A DNA stretch of 64,000 bases from Mucilaginibacter sp. PAMC 26640. Its GTDB lineage: Bacteria; Bacteroidota; Bacteroidia; Sphingobacteriales; Sphingobacteriaceae. The notes beneath the pieces are model-generated. The model made no database searches and was not told where the DNA came from. It worked only from the letters and a program-made list of their open reading frames with translations. Made by a program: the position numbers and the translations under genes. Below are positions 8,295 to 15,839 of this stretch, piece by piece (within the stretch, counting starts at the first letter, position 1; each line of letters opens with the position of its first letter). Where the stretch lies: positions 1,612,001 to 1,676,000 of the forward strand of contig CP014773.1 in assembly GCA_001596135.1 (NCBI GenBank), in the 5' to 3' direction.

Positions 8295-9092
8295 CTAAAG
8301 GTTAAAAAAATTGTACTCCAAACGTACCAGGTACATGTTTTGGCTATTGCGCTTCATGCTGTTATAGATTGGAGTGCGGTACGAAAAATCAACCCGGAAA
8401 ACACTGTTAAAGATCAACTGTACAGCCGGTGCCACATCAAGGTAGCTTTGTGCATAGCCGGGATTGGATTTACCGAGCAATTCTGCATACACATTCAAAT
8501 TGACCTGATTATAGCTGGTGTAGTTTTTAGGCAGCAATAAATATCCGGCCGACAGGGTATAAGCTACCGCGTTTTTAGCCCCTGAAACAGGCATTGCGTT
8601 GCCAGCATTATCAAAGGCATGCAGGTAACTGGCAGAACCTGATACAGCCAGTTTGTGGATCAACTTGGTAAAAACTACCCCGCCCTGCAAGCCACTGTTA
8701 TCGCCCTCCAGTGCTATTTCCTGCAAATTGTACGGATTGCGGCTTATAGATGCTTTTCCAAAAAATGCTCCCCGAAAATGGGATTGTATCGTATCTGCAG
8801 AGTAGAACCTGTACTTGGCATAAAAGCTGCCGCCCTCAAAACTTTGATTTGGCCGGTACATATCAGAAACATAGGCCGAGCCGTGTACCATTAGTTTCCC
8901 TGTTGCACCATACATCATCTCGAGTGTTGTACGGTTTTTAAACGTGGGCGAGTAAAAGCTTTGATTCTCTAAGCGGATCCCAAGCGAACCGGTAGCCATA
9001 TTGCTGGCCGGTTCGGTATTTACATACAATTCTTGCGCACAGGCGGAATAGGCCAATGCCGTAAGGCAAAAAGCCAATAAAATGGTCTTCAT
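8295..9092 (-). CDS. Outer-membrane beta-barrel protein in copper cluster, unknown function
   Basis: 265 residues with a signal peptide (MKTILLAFCLTALAYSACA). After it come repeated amphipathic strands such as GSLGIRLENQSFYSP, GSFYAKYRFYSAD and FRVDFSYRTPIYNS. The C-terminus ends in YLVRLEYNFFNL, an aromatic-rich last strand typical of barrel insertion signals. No enzymatic motif is visible. It sits four bases before the Met/His-rich protein and 22 bases after the HMA-domain gene, so all three are almost certainly co-transcribed. A porin-like or sensor role for metal stress is possible but is only inference from location. Confidence 0.7.
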   Translation of the reverse strand: MKTILLAFCLTALAYSACAQELYVNTEPASNMATGSLGIRLENQSFYSPTFKNRTTLEMMYGATGKLMVHGSAYVSDMYRPNQSFEGGSFYAKYRFYSADTIQSHFRGAFFGKASISRNPYNLQEIALEGDNSGLQGGVVFTKLIHKLAVSGSASYLHAFDNAGNAMPVSGAKNAVAYTLSAGYLLLPKNYTSYNQVNLNVYAELLGKSNPGYAQSYLDVAPAVQLIFNSVFRVDFSYRTPIYNSMKRNSQNMYLVRLEYNFFNL

Positions 9093-9114
9093 AAAAATTT
9101 AATTTAGAAGACGC

Positions 9115-9612
9115 TTAAATTGCTAAATGATAAGTTTTGCCTGCTGCTGCCGGCGTTTCCGGGGTTTTACCCAAGTATTTTTTAGATACTGAGTTTGGCG
9201 CAAAGCCTTTATCCACAATGGTTAATGATACTTCGCCATTTAATGGTTTATCAGCGTTTAAAACCTTAAAGGTATCGCCTCCGGAAGTAAATGCATTGTC
9301 GGCAAGGGTGGTGCCTGTGAAGTTATAGGTGGTTTTAAGATAGTTCACAAAAAAACCGGCACCCAACACTTTTTTGCTGATCTGCGAAAAATCGACAGGA
9401 ACACCGCTTTTGAAGGTGATGTTGTAGATATTGTGGATCAGATCGGGCTTAATTTCGCTTACAAACGGCAAGGCTTTGATCGCTTTTTCGGTTGATTTTG
9501 CGCAAAGAGAACAGGTAAGGCCGCTAACTTGTAGCTCGGCTTTGGTGAATTGTGCTTTTGCAACGGTTACTGTTGCTAATAAAAGAAAGATATATACTTT
9601 AAGCGTTTTCAT
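9115..9612 (-). CDS. Secreted heavy-metal-associated (HMA) domain protein
   Basis: 165 residues. A signal peptide (MKTLKVYIFLLLATVTVAKA) is followed by an HMA fold with GLTCSLCAKSTEKAI; C34 and C37 form the CxxC soft-metal site of copper chaperones and P-type ATPase N-termini. Unlike cytosolic chaperones such as CopZ it is exported, and it carries about 90 extra residues after the HMA domain (ending TPAAAGKTYHLAI) that I do not recognise. It probably binds Cu(I) in the periplasm and passes it to its barrel neighbours; that transfer is inference. Confidence 0.8.
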   Translation of the reverse strand: MKTLKVYIFLLLATVTVAKAQFTKAELQVSGLTCSLCAKSTEKAIKALPFVSEIKPDLIHNIYNITFKSGVPVDFSQISKKVLGAGFFVNYLKTTYNFTGTTLADNAFTSGGDTFKVLNADKPLNGEVSLTIVDKGFAPNSVSKKYLGKTPETPAAAGKTYHLAI

Positions 9613-9668
9613 GTTTTTAAAATTGAATTTGAATTGATAGAATAACTAATGCAGCGATTGGTTATTTA

Positions 9669-10064
9669 TCAGATCCTGAAAACGCAATTTTTTATAAACA
9701 CAGCAATGCTTTCCGAGGGAACATCGGGAGGGCCGCGGCCGAAGACTTTTTCTAAAAAAGCCTGCTGAGCAGCAAATAAAAAGTCTGCTACCTGGAATTT
9801 AGGCAGATCGAAAGCAAACAGACGGGAGAAAAATGATGTCGATTCTTTTTGGTGACCATCTTTAACCTTAACGGTAAGCTTACTATTCTTGCAGCAATTC
9901 ATTTTGCTTTTGGCCATCGCCATAGGTTTGGCACAGCTTTTAGCAGGGGCGTTGATCTGTACATCGGCTACCTTATTGCCGCAATAATGAAGATTCAAAG
10001 CAAAGCCGGCCACTGTAACGGTGTACAGTAACGCCAATAGCAACGCCCCTCCTCTTTTTATCAT
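9669..10064 (-). CDS. HYC_CC_PP family protein
   Basis: 131 residues with an N-terminal hydrophobic segment (GGALLLALLYTVTVAGFALN) and the three marks that give the family its name: LHYCGN at about 25-30, NCCKN at about 56-60 and GPPDVPSE near residue 110. The family is found in Bacteroidota next to metal-resistance genes; its biochemical role is not known to me. The Cys/His content and Met-rich middle (KPMAMAKSKMNCC) suit Cu(I) binding. It has its own consensus promoter, with the ATG four bases after the -7 box, so it can be expressed apart from the upstream DUF3347 and toxin-antitoxin genes. Confidence 0.8.
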   Translation of the reverse strand: MIKRGGALLLALLYTVTVAGFALNLHYCGNKVADVQINAPAKSCAKPMAMAKSKMNCCKNSKLTVKVKDGHQKESTSFFSRLFAFDLPKFQVADFLFAAQQAFLEKVFGRGPPDVPSESIAVFIKNCVFRI

Positions 10065-10068
10065 ATTA

Positions 10069-10099
10069 CAAAAATACTGTTTAACTTATTGATTACAAA
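10069..10099 (-). promoter_or_regulatory. Consensus promoter of the HYC_CC_PP gene
   Basis: Read on the minus strand: TTTG (10099-10096), 19-base spacer, TATTTTTG (10076-10069). This is a full match to the Bacteroidota TTTG-N19-21-TAnnTTTG promoter. Four bases later the ATG begins at 10064, so the transcript is expected to be leaderless or nearly so. Confidence 0.7.
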
Positions 10100-10127
10100 T
10101 ATTATCGGTAGATAAAATTAATGCAGT

Positions 10128-10625
10128 TTATTTTCCGGCAGGTTTTAGCGTTGCCGTAACTTTGCCGCATTCCATCATTCCCTCGCCATAATATGGGTTG
10201 CGGATCTCCTCAGATTCGCTTAGCCAATACGATTTTTTCATCGGGCAGTATTGCTGGTAAACCGTGGTGGTATTCAATTTTAAGCCGGTGAGCAAGGCGT
10301 ACATGTTTTTTGAAAGGCTGGCAAAATGTTCCCGCTGATGATCGATCACGGTTGTTTCGCTAATGTGGCGGCTATCAAACTTTAGTTTTTCCAGGTAGGT
10401 GGTGAGTAGCTTTTGCTGCTGTGCTGTCATTCCTTTGGCCTGCTGTGCAGTTAGCACCGAAAGCAGGTCCTTTGCGCGGCTTTTCGCTAAAGCAGCATTA
10501 CTGCCTACCAAAGCATCTTTTAGGCCAATGTAGGAAGTCGTTATTTTGTCGATACTGTTTGTGTCCGTTGCTTTAGCGCTTACTATACTAAAAGCGAGGA
10601 TGAAACTTAAAATGAGTGTTTTCAT
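10128..10625 (-). CDS. DUF3347 domain protein (copper-associated)
   Basis: 165 residues from the ATG at 10625. Signal peptide MKTLILSFILAFSIVSAKA, then a helical domain (YIGLKDALVGSNAALAKSRAKDLL) and a C-terminal CPMKKSYWLSESEEIRNPYYGEGMMECG. This is the DUF3347 signature, also found at the end of CusB-like membrane-fusion proteins and as free periplasmic proteins in copper clusters. The two cysteines flanking the WLSESEEIRNPYYG stretch are conserved-looking. The start codon overlaps the stop of the PIN toxin gene by four bases (ATGA), so its translation is coupled to the toxin-antitoxin pair, an unusual arrangement. Confidence 0.85.
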   Translation of the reverse strand: MKTLILSFILAFSIVSAKATDTNSIDKITTSYIGLKDALVGSNAALAKSRAKDLLSVLTAQQAKGMTAQQQKLLTTYLEKLKFDSRHISETTVIDHQREHFASLSKNMYALLTGLKLNTTTVYQQYCPMKKSYWLSESEEIRNPYYGEGMMECGKVTATLKPAGK

Positions 10626-11035
10626 GAAAATTGATTTAAAAAACAATTTGCGGTGATGATATCGATGCCATGGAATGGATGTAAGCGTAAAAGATCTTTA
10701 TCTCCCGATACCAATGTAGAACAGCCGCTATCAAATGCCAGGTTTAAAAATTTGTTATCTTTTTCGTCTCTGCAATCGGTAAATTGACTAATGATTTTGT
10801 ATTTGCTTCCCCTTAATTCCCATCGTTGTACAAATTCCAGCCGCTCACTCACCGGGAGATATTTATCAAATTTAGTTCTTACGATAACTAGCTTCAATTC
10901 ATCTAAAGTCTCAGTTGAGAAGGCTAATTTGCCAATATCGTCGGCTCTTCGTAATGCCTGCCTACTAACAGAAGTTGGAATAAGTAGGGCGCTAATTAAT
11001 GCGTTTGTATCAAAAACGAACTCATTAATCTTCAT
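10622..11035 (-). CDS. PIN-domain toxin of a type II toxin-antitoxin pair (COG1569-like)
   Basis: 137 residues with the PIN nuclease fold: the first acidic residue in FVFDTNALISALL (D9), then ETLDEL, DCRDEKDNKFL and VSGDKDLL. Together these supply the acidic cluster that binds Mg or Mn for RNA cleavage. The length and the SGDKDLL ending fit the family usually annotated as PIN-family toxin component. The ATG at 11035 lies inside the antitoxin gene (11-base overlap), as expected for a type II pair. Its stop overlaps the DUF3347 ATG downstream. The target RNA cannot be told from sequence. Confidence 0.85.
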   Translation of the reverse strand: MKINEFVFDTNALISALLIPTSVSRQALRRADDIGKLAFSTETLDELKLVIVRTKFDKYLPVSERLEFVQRWELRGSKYKIISQFTDCRDEKDNKFLNLAFDSGCSTLVSGDKDLLRLHPFHGIDIITANCFLNQFS

Positions 11036-11249
11036 TAAGCATTTTGTTGAGCTCGTCCTCCGTTAAGCCATTCTCGGTGGCCTGCTTTCCTGCTCTTTCC
11101 ATAAAGTCCCAGAAATCATCATCGGATTTTTCAAGACTTTTGCTGAGCATCCTACTAACCACTCCTGTTATTTCCTTTTTCTTATCCGCAGAAGCATATC
11201 TATACTTTTTTGCTAAAGTGTCGTCAATATCGAAAACTACTCTATCCAT
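11025..11249 (-). CDS. Antitoxin partner of the PIN toxin
   Basis: 74 residues from ATG 11249 (MDRVVFDIDD). A TTG at 11276 lies inside the -7 box and is not a credible start. The N-terminal VVFDIDD segment resembles a short beta strand of ribbon-helix-helix antitoxins, and the rest is charged helix, ending NGLTEDELNKMLNED, a common antitoxin tail that neutralises the toxin. No named family is certain. It is small, acidic and placed just upstream of, and overlapping, the PIN gene, which supports the role. Confidence 0.72.
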   Translation of the reverse strand: MDRVVFDIDDTLAKKYRYASADKKKEITGVVSRMLSKSLEKSDDDFWDFMERAGKQATENGLTEDELNKMLNED

Positions 11250-11273
11250 AATTTCAGCGTTTAACGTGTGAAT

Positions 11274-11281
11274 CAAATATA
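11274..11281 (-). promoter_or_regulatory. -7 box of the toxin-antitoxin (and copper) unit
   Basis: TATATTTG on the minus strand, just after the stop codon of the LMW phosphatase gene and 24 bases before the antitoxin ATG. No convincing -33 box is seen. Autoregulation by the antitoxin is typical of such pairs but no operator palindrome could be picked out. Confidence 0.4.
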
Positions 11282-11285
11282 CAAC

Positions 11286-11726
11286 TTACTTGTCTTTATA
11301 CTGCCTGATAATTTCTTTGCACCCGGTCTCTATTAGTTTAAAAACAGGTGCAAATTGCGTATCGTCATAATAAGGATCGGGCACTATTTTATCGCCCAGT
11401 AGCATCTTCACTTTTTGCCTGTCGGAGTCATTACGTGATAACGCTAATATATTGGATAAATTACTTTTATCCATCACCAGGATAAGATCAAATTCATCAA
11501 AATCGCTGGTAGTGAACAATCTGCAAACTTGTTTGCTGATATCCACACCCTGTTCATAAGCGGCGCGGATAGATCGCCTGTCGGGAGGGGAGCCGACATG
11601 CCAGTTGCCCGTTCCGGCAGAATCCACCTCCCAATTTAAACCTTCCTTATCGGCAAGGTGCTGCATAATACCCTCCGCCAGCGGCGAGCGGCAAATATTG
11701 CCGAGGCAAACCATCAGTATCTTCAT
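11286..11726 (-). CDS. Low-molecular-weight protein tyrosine phosphatase
   Basis: 146 residues beginning MKILMVCLGNICRSPLAEG. The CLGNICRS stretch is the CX5R phosphate-binding loop (C7 nucleophile, R13), and VPDPYYDD supplies the general-acid aspartate. Enzymes of this group dephosphorylate phosphotyrosine, often on tyrosine kinases controlling surface polysaccharide, but no kinase gene is nearby. It lies 36 bases upstream of the antitoxin ATG on the same strand, so read-through into the toxin-antitoxin and copper genes is possible. Confidence 0.92.
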   Translation of the reverse strand: MKILMVCLGNICRSPLAEGIMQHLADKEGLNWEVDSAGTGNWHVGSPPDRRSIRAAYEQGVDISKQVCRLFTTSDFDEFDLILVMDKSNLSNILALSRNDSDRQKVKMLLGDKIVPDPYYDDTQFAPVFKLIETGCKEIIRQYKDK

Positions 11727-11731
11727 TTAGT

Positions 11732-11811
11732 TGTGCAAATGTGCAAATAGGCAGATGTGCAAATCAAACTCGTGTGCATTCATTTGCACATTTGAAATCT
11801 GCACATCTGCG
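11732..11811. repeat. Word-repeat element built on TGTGCAAAT, with inverted arm
   Basis: TGTGCAAAT occurs at 11732-11740, 11740-11748 and 11756-11764. After a spacer, the reverse complement ATTTGCACA lies at 11782-11790. GCAGATGTGC (11751-11760) also pairs with GCACATCTGC (11801-11810). The element fills the whole gap between two minus-strand genes and can fold into a long hairpin. Confidence 0.75.
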
Positions 11812-12609
11812 TTATCCAAATATCTGGTTCAAAACACCCGCCAGTCTAACCCCGCCTTTCAAAAGCTGATCATTAAGGATGGCAATAAATTTAAAGTTAT
11901 ACTTATAGGTGTTGATCTTGTCGCCCGGTTTAGCATCCGCATAAATTTTATCGGCTAACTGGTTCGATTCAAATAACCACTGGCTTACCGGGGCCTTTTG
12001 AAGGGTAGCCCTGCCGGCTGGTGTAGTGTGATTGATCCAGGATACGTATTCGGTATAACTTAATTGCTGTGCATCTATCAGCTGCGAATCCCAGATAGAG
12101 TGCAGGTTGCTTTCCTTATCAAACCACATCACTTTCACATCGTTGCCGCCTTTATCGCTCAGGTGCCCGGTATGCAATGGCTGGTGCACATCCTCCACAA
12201 TATGGATCAGCATTCTTAGATAAAGCAATTTGCTTTCCTGAGGCAGGTTTTTGTTTTTTAGCTGGCCGGTTAAAAAGTTTATTTTGGTATAAGCATTTGT
12301 GGTGGTGTCCGCTTTTAAGTAAGTCTCCATCTCAGGATAAGTAAGCGTTTTATCAAAATTTATAAAATGCCAGTTATACAGGTAATTGAAATTTGGATCT
12401 GATTTGATAAAATCAGCCCAGTTACTGGTAATGGCGATGGATTCATTGCCGAGAATGGCTTTAATTGCTGCACGGGCCTTGGGTGTAAGGTAGCTGTCTG
12501 CTATTTGGCCGCAAATCCGGTGTCCGTTGGTACCCCATGCCATACTTTGTATGGGCAGATACATTACGGCTACTGCCAGTATTAATTTTTTTAACAATTT
12601 GATTTTCAT
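11812..12609 (-). CDS. S1/P1-type zinc nuclease, secreted
   Basis: 265 residues. The signal peptide ends at MAWG, so the mature protein begins with W25, whose amino group and carbonyl bind zinc in this family. Further zinc ligands are visible: H30 in NGHRICG, D in NWADF, the H and D residues in LIHIVEDVHQPLHTGH, and H and D in LHSIWDSQL. The family cleaves single-stranded DNA and RNA and releases 5'-nucleotides, useful for scavenging outside the cell. One base separates its ATG from the stop of the lipoprotein gene upstream (TAACATG), so they form an operon. Confidence 0.9.
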   Translation of the reverse strand: MKIKLLKKLILAVAVMYLPIQSMAWGTNGHRICGQIADSYLTPKARAAIKAILGNESIAITSNWADFIKSDPNFNYLYNWHFINFDKTLTYPEMETYLKADTTTNAYTKINFLTGQLKNKNLPQESKLLYLRMLIHIVEDVHQPLHTGHLSDKGGNDVKVMWFDKESNLHSIWDSQLIDAQQLSYTEYVSWINHTTPAGRATLQKAPVSQWLFESNQLADKIYADAKPGDKINTYKYNFKFIAILNDQLLKGGVRLAGVLNQIFG

Positions 12610-12610
12610 G

Positions 12611-13147
12611 TTATAGTGGTTTTGGGATGCAGGTATAATGCTTGATTAAGCGAGCACTGAAGGGTACAACGCTGGATGTTGGTGTAAACTGAAAAACGGA
12701 ATCGCTTTTTTTATCTATCTTAAAAAACTCTTCGTAATTGCCGTACCGGAAGCAGCCGCCTTCGTCTTTATAGCTATAATTGGCGTTACAAAACAAGCCT
12801 TTTAAATGCAGCGTGTCGTTTTGTTGATTGTAATAGCCCTTGGCATATTCGCTCCATTGCCCGTTTTTAACGCAGCTATCCGGATTGCCGCCATTGGCTT
12901 TGCTGAATGATTGCAGGCTTACAAAAAAAGAATCGCAGGTAAACTTAAACCGGTACAGCGAATAATTAAGCAATTTCTTTTGCAAAGCGGATGTGTCCTG
13001 TTTCCATTCACCCTGCAGGTATTTTTCGCCCTTGCCTTGCAGGTTGGGATTAAATTTGCAACCGCAGGCACTCAACGCCATAAGCATTATGCAAAAAACT
13101 ATTGGTTTATTTAGGAGCAAGGGGAGTTTAATGAGGGACTGGTGCAT
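12611..13147 (-). CDS. Putative lipoprotein, unknown function
   Basis: 178 residues. The N-terminus has a hydrophobic stretch ending in LMALSACGC, a plausible lipobox (cleavage before the first Cys), so it is probably a lipid-anchored protein. The mature part has several Cys residues (TCDSFF, DSCVKNG, GLFCNANY, GGCFRYG) and ends HYTCIPKPL. I recognise no characterised domain. It is transcribed with the S1/P1 nuclease, one base away, and lies downstream of the fumC terminator, so it may share extracytoplasmic work with the nuclease; this is only suggested by location. Confidence 0.7.
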   Translation of the reverse strand: MHQSLIKLPLLLNKPIVFCIMLMALSACGCKFNPNLQGKGEKYLQGEWKQDTSALQKKLLNYSLYRFKFTCDSFFVSLQSFSKANGGNPDSCVKNGQWSEYAKGYYNQQNDTLHLKGLFCNANYSYKDEGGCFRYGNYEEFFKIDKKSDSVFQFTPTSSVVPFSARLIKHYTCIPKPL

Positions 13148-13169
13148 AGCATGCTTTGGACAAGTTTCT

Positions 13170-13200
13170 AAAAAACCCTCTCTTAAAGCAGAGAGGGTTT
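13170..13200 (-). terminator. Rho-independent terminator of fumC
   Basis: AAACCCTCTCT (13173-13183) pairs with AGAGAGGGTTT (13190-13200) around a six-base loop. Read on the minus strand it is followed by a T run (complement of 13170-13175). Confidence 0.85.
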
Positions 13201-13238
13201 ATGTAGTGCTTTATTCCCTTTTAGGGGGCTGGAGCGCG

Positions 13239-14636
13239 TTATTTTAAACCGCCGATCATGTCTTCCGGGCGTACCCACTCGTCAAATTGTTCATTGGTGA
13301 GGTAACCTAAACCAACAGCGGCTTCACGAAGTGACTGGTTTTCTTTCAGCGCTGTTTTGGCAATTTTGGCCGCTTTCTCGTACCCGATGTGCGGGTTAAG
13401 TGCAGTAACCAGCATCAGCGAATTTTCAAGATGCTTTTTGATGCCTTCGTAGTTTGGCTCAATGCCTACAGCGCAATGATCATTGAAAGAAACGCAAGCA
13501 TCACCAATCAGGCGGGCCGACTGCAAAAAGTTGGCAGCCATTAATGGCTTAAATACGTTGAGTTCATAATGCCCGTTTGAACCACCGATAGAGATAGCTA
13601 CATCGTTCCCCATCACCTGTGCAGCAACCATAGTTACCGCTTCGTTTTGTGTAGGGTTAACTTTGCCGGGCATAATAGATGATCCCGGCTCGTTATCCGG
13701 AATATGAATTTCGCCTATACCCGAGCGTGGGCCAGATGCCAGCATCCGGATATCGTTGGCAATTTTCATTAGCGATACTGCAATTTGTTTTAATGCACCG
13801 TGGCTCTCCACAATAGCATCATGTGCAGCTAAGGCCTCAAATTTATTTTCGGCAGTAATAAATGGCAAATTGGTGAATTGCGCAATGTATTCGGCCACCT
13901 TTACATCATAACCTTTAGGCGTGTTGATACCGGTGCCTACGGCGGTTCCACCAAGTGCTAATTCGCTTAAATGCTCGAAAGTATTACGCAGGGCCTTTAG
14001 GCCGTGGTTCAGTTGTGATACATAGCCCGAGAACTCCTGTCCCAATGTTAATGGGGTAGCATCCATTAAATGGGTGCGGCCAATCTTCACAACCGATTTA
14101 AAAGCTTCGCTCTTTGCTTTCAGTGTGTCGCGAAGTTTTTCGATCCCGGGTATCGTTACGTCGATCAGGATCTTATAGGCGGCAATGTGCATTGCGGTTG
14201 GGTAGGTATCGTTTGATGACTGGGATTTATTTACATCATCATTTGGGTGGATAAAGGTTTTGCCTTCGCCTAAAGTATTACCCTGCAATACGTGGCTGCG
14301 GTTAGCTACCACTTCGTTTACGTTCATGTTTGATTGCGTGCCCGAACCGGTCTGCCAGATTACCAGAGGGAATTCTGCATCCAGTTTACCAGCCAGGATC
14401 TCATCACATACCTGCGCAATCATATCGCGTTTCTCTGCAGGTAGTACACCCAGGTCTGTGTTGGTATAAGCGGCAGCTTTCTTTAAAAAAGCAAATGCTT
14501 CTATGATCTCCTTCGGCATAGATGCCTCGGGGCCAATTTTGAAGTTGTTGCGGCTGCGTTCGGTTTGTGCGCCCCAGTATTTATCGGCCGGTACCTGTAC
14601 CGCGCCCATGGTATCATATTCGGTTCTGAAACTCAT
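13239..14636 (-). CDS. fumC: Class II fumarate hydratase
   Basis: 465 residues from ATG 14636 ([16 protein letters not shown]); longer in-frame extensions run back through the promoter and are not family-like. The aspartase/fumarase signature [13 protein letters not shown] is present and supplies the catalytic Ser on the flexible loop. Also visible are [13 protein letters not shown], the His-containing [17 protein letters not shown] and the end [11 protein letters not shown]. The enzyme is iron-independent and hydrates fumarate to malate in the TCA cycle. Argininosuccinate lyase and aspartase relatives lack this exact pattern. A single-gene unit with its own promoter and terminator. Confidence 0.95.
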   Translation of the reverse strand: MSFRTEYDTMGAVQVPADKYWGAQTERSRNNFKIGPEASMPKEIIEAFAFLKKAAAYTNTDLGVLPAEKRDMIAQVCDEILAGKLDAEFPLVIWQTGSGTQSNMNVNEVVANRSHVLQGNTLGEGKTFIHPNDDVNKSQSSNDTYPTAMHIAAYKILIDVTIPGIEKLRDTLKAKSEAFKSVVKIGRTHLMDATPLTLGQEFSGYVSQLNHGLKALRNTFEHLSELALGGTAVGTGINTPKGYDVKVAEYIAQFTNLPFITAENKFEALAAHDAIVESHGALKQIAVSLMKIANDIRMLASGPRSGIGEIHIPDNEPGSSIMPGKVNPTQNEAVTMVAAQVMGNDVAISIGGSNGHYELNVFKPLMAANFLQSARLIGDACVSFNDHCAVGIEPNYEGIKKHLENSLMLVTALNPHIGYEKAAKIAKTALKENQSLREAAVGLGYLTNEQFDEWVRPEDMIGGLK

Positions 14637-14660
14637 AACTATACTATGTTTTTGCGGTGG

Positions 14661-14668
14661 CAAATTTA
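14661..14668 (-). promoter_or_regulatory. -7 box of fumC
   Basis: TAAATTTG on the minus strand, 24 bases upstream of the fumC ATG. No clear TTTG at the -33 position. Confidence 0.45.
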
Positions 14669-14725
14669 TGGTTTTATATGGAGTACGCGGAATGCAATGT
14701 GGTAATCTTTTTGGTACAGAAAAAT

Positions 14726-15730
14726 TTAATAGGCAGGTTGATTTGCAGCTACCCAATTGTTTAGTGCTTTCGCTTTTTCGGGGTTATCCATTAGCCACTT
14801 TGCGTTAGCCGCGTTAGCAGGCTGGCTGATATAACGTACAAAGGCGGGCATGTTTTCGGTTTGAGAAAGCTGATTAAAATAACCCGAAAACAGGAATTGC
14901 CCTATGGATGTATCGTTTACGGAAAATACAGCGCTAAGCTGCCCGGCAAGCAAATCAGCAGAAGAACTGTATCTCCTGGACGCCAGGGGTGAAAGTGCTT
15001 TCTTTAATAACAATTTCTGCCTGTTTGCTTCGGTAAGCGCAGCACTTGATGGCTTGTAACCCGGTTCGGGCTTAAGCTGCCCGCCCTGCAGGATATTTTG
15101 CAGATTATTGAAAGCCTCCGAACTTTGCGGTGAATTGGGTTGTAGGGTTAAAAACCTGCAAAACCCATAAACGGCTTCCAATCTTTTGTTTTGATGGAAA
15201 GCAGCTAACGCATACATGCGGGTGCTGCCGGCGTCATTCGCATCTTTTGTTATTGCCGCAGCAAAGGTGAGGCCGGCCTCGTTGTATTGTTTGTTGCGAA
15301 AGTATGCAATGCCTAAGTTGTAATAAATGCGCTGGTTAGTTGTATCAGCCGCAATGCCCTTTCTATACGCTTCGATGGCGTTAAGCAATTGGTTGCTGCT
15401 GCTATAAATGCTGCCAGACAGGCTGTACGCAGCTGCTGTAAATTTAGCGTTCGTGCTTAACCGGATTGTCCGTTTGATATAAGGGATCGCCTCCATATTT
15501 TTTCCACTTGAAAAAAGAGTAAAGGCCAGCTGATAATTGGCTTGGATATGATTGCTATCGACGCCTAAGGCGGCCCTGAATTTTTCAATAGCATCGGTAT
15601 ATTTTTTTTGGCTGGTCAGCCCGATGCCTTGCTGCACCAGGTCATTAGTATTGTTTTGCGCCTGCCCATAAACCAAACCCGTGCCAGCAACCATCGAGGA
15701 AACAATTAAAACCCTAACCCACACACTCAT
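14726..15730 (-). CDS. Tetratricopeptide repeat protein, exported
   Basis: 334 residues. N-terminal signal ([22 protein letters not shown]), then at least four TPR units: [60 protein letters not shown] and [19 protein letters not shown]. The remaining ~130 residues are helical and end with a segment rich in Ala and Asn. TPR arrays bind proteins; no partner is visible nearby. Its gene is divergent from the serine hydrolase gene, which shares the 109-base region between the starts. Confidence 0.85.
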   Translation of the reverse strand: MSVWVRVLIVSSMVAGTGLVYGQAQNNTNDLVQQGIGLTSQKKYTDAIEKFRAALGVDSNHIQANYQLAFTLFSSGKNMEAIPYIKRTIRLSTNAKFTAAAYSLSGSIYSSSNQLLNAIEAYRKGIAADTTNQRIYYNLGIAYFRNKQYNEAGLTFAAAITKDANDAGSTRMYALAAFHQNKRLEAVYGFCRFLTLQPNSPQSSEAFNNLQNILQGGQLKPEPGYKPSSAALTEANRQKLLLKKALSPLASRRYSSSADLLAGQLSAVFSVNDTSIGQFLFSGYFNQLSQTENMPAFVRYISQPANAANAKWLMDNPEKAKALNNWVAANQPAY

Positions 15731-15839
15731 GCCTAAAATTAACCTGTTTTTAATTATGTTGAAACATTAATTGAATTTTAATCTAATACGTGCTATATAA
15801 TTTCCATTTTTGCTTTCGTTTAACGAAGTATTTTTTCCT

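Noticed and set aside
11963-11985. GGTTCGATTC-like T-arm as a tRNA
   Set aside because: It lies inside the S1/P1 nuclease coding sequence and no acceptor or anticodon stem surrounds it.
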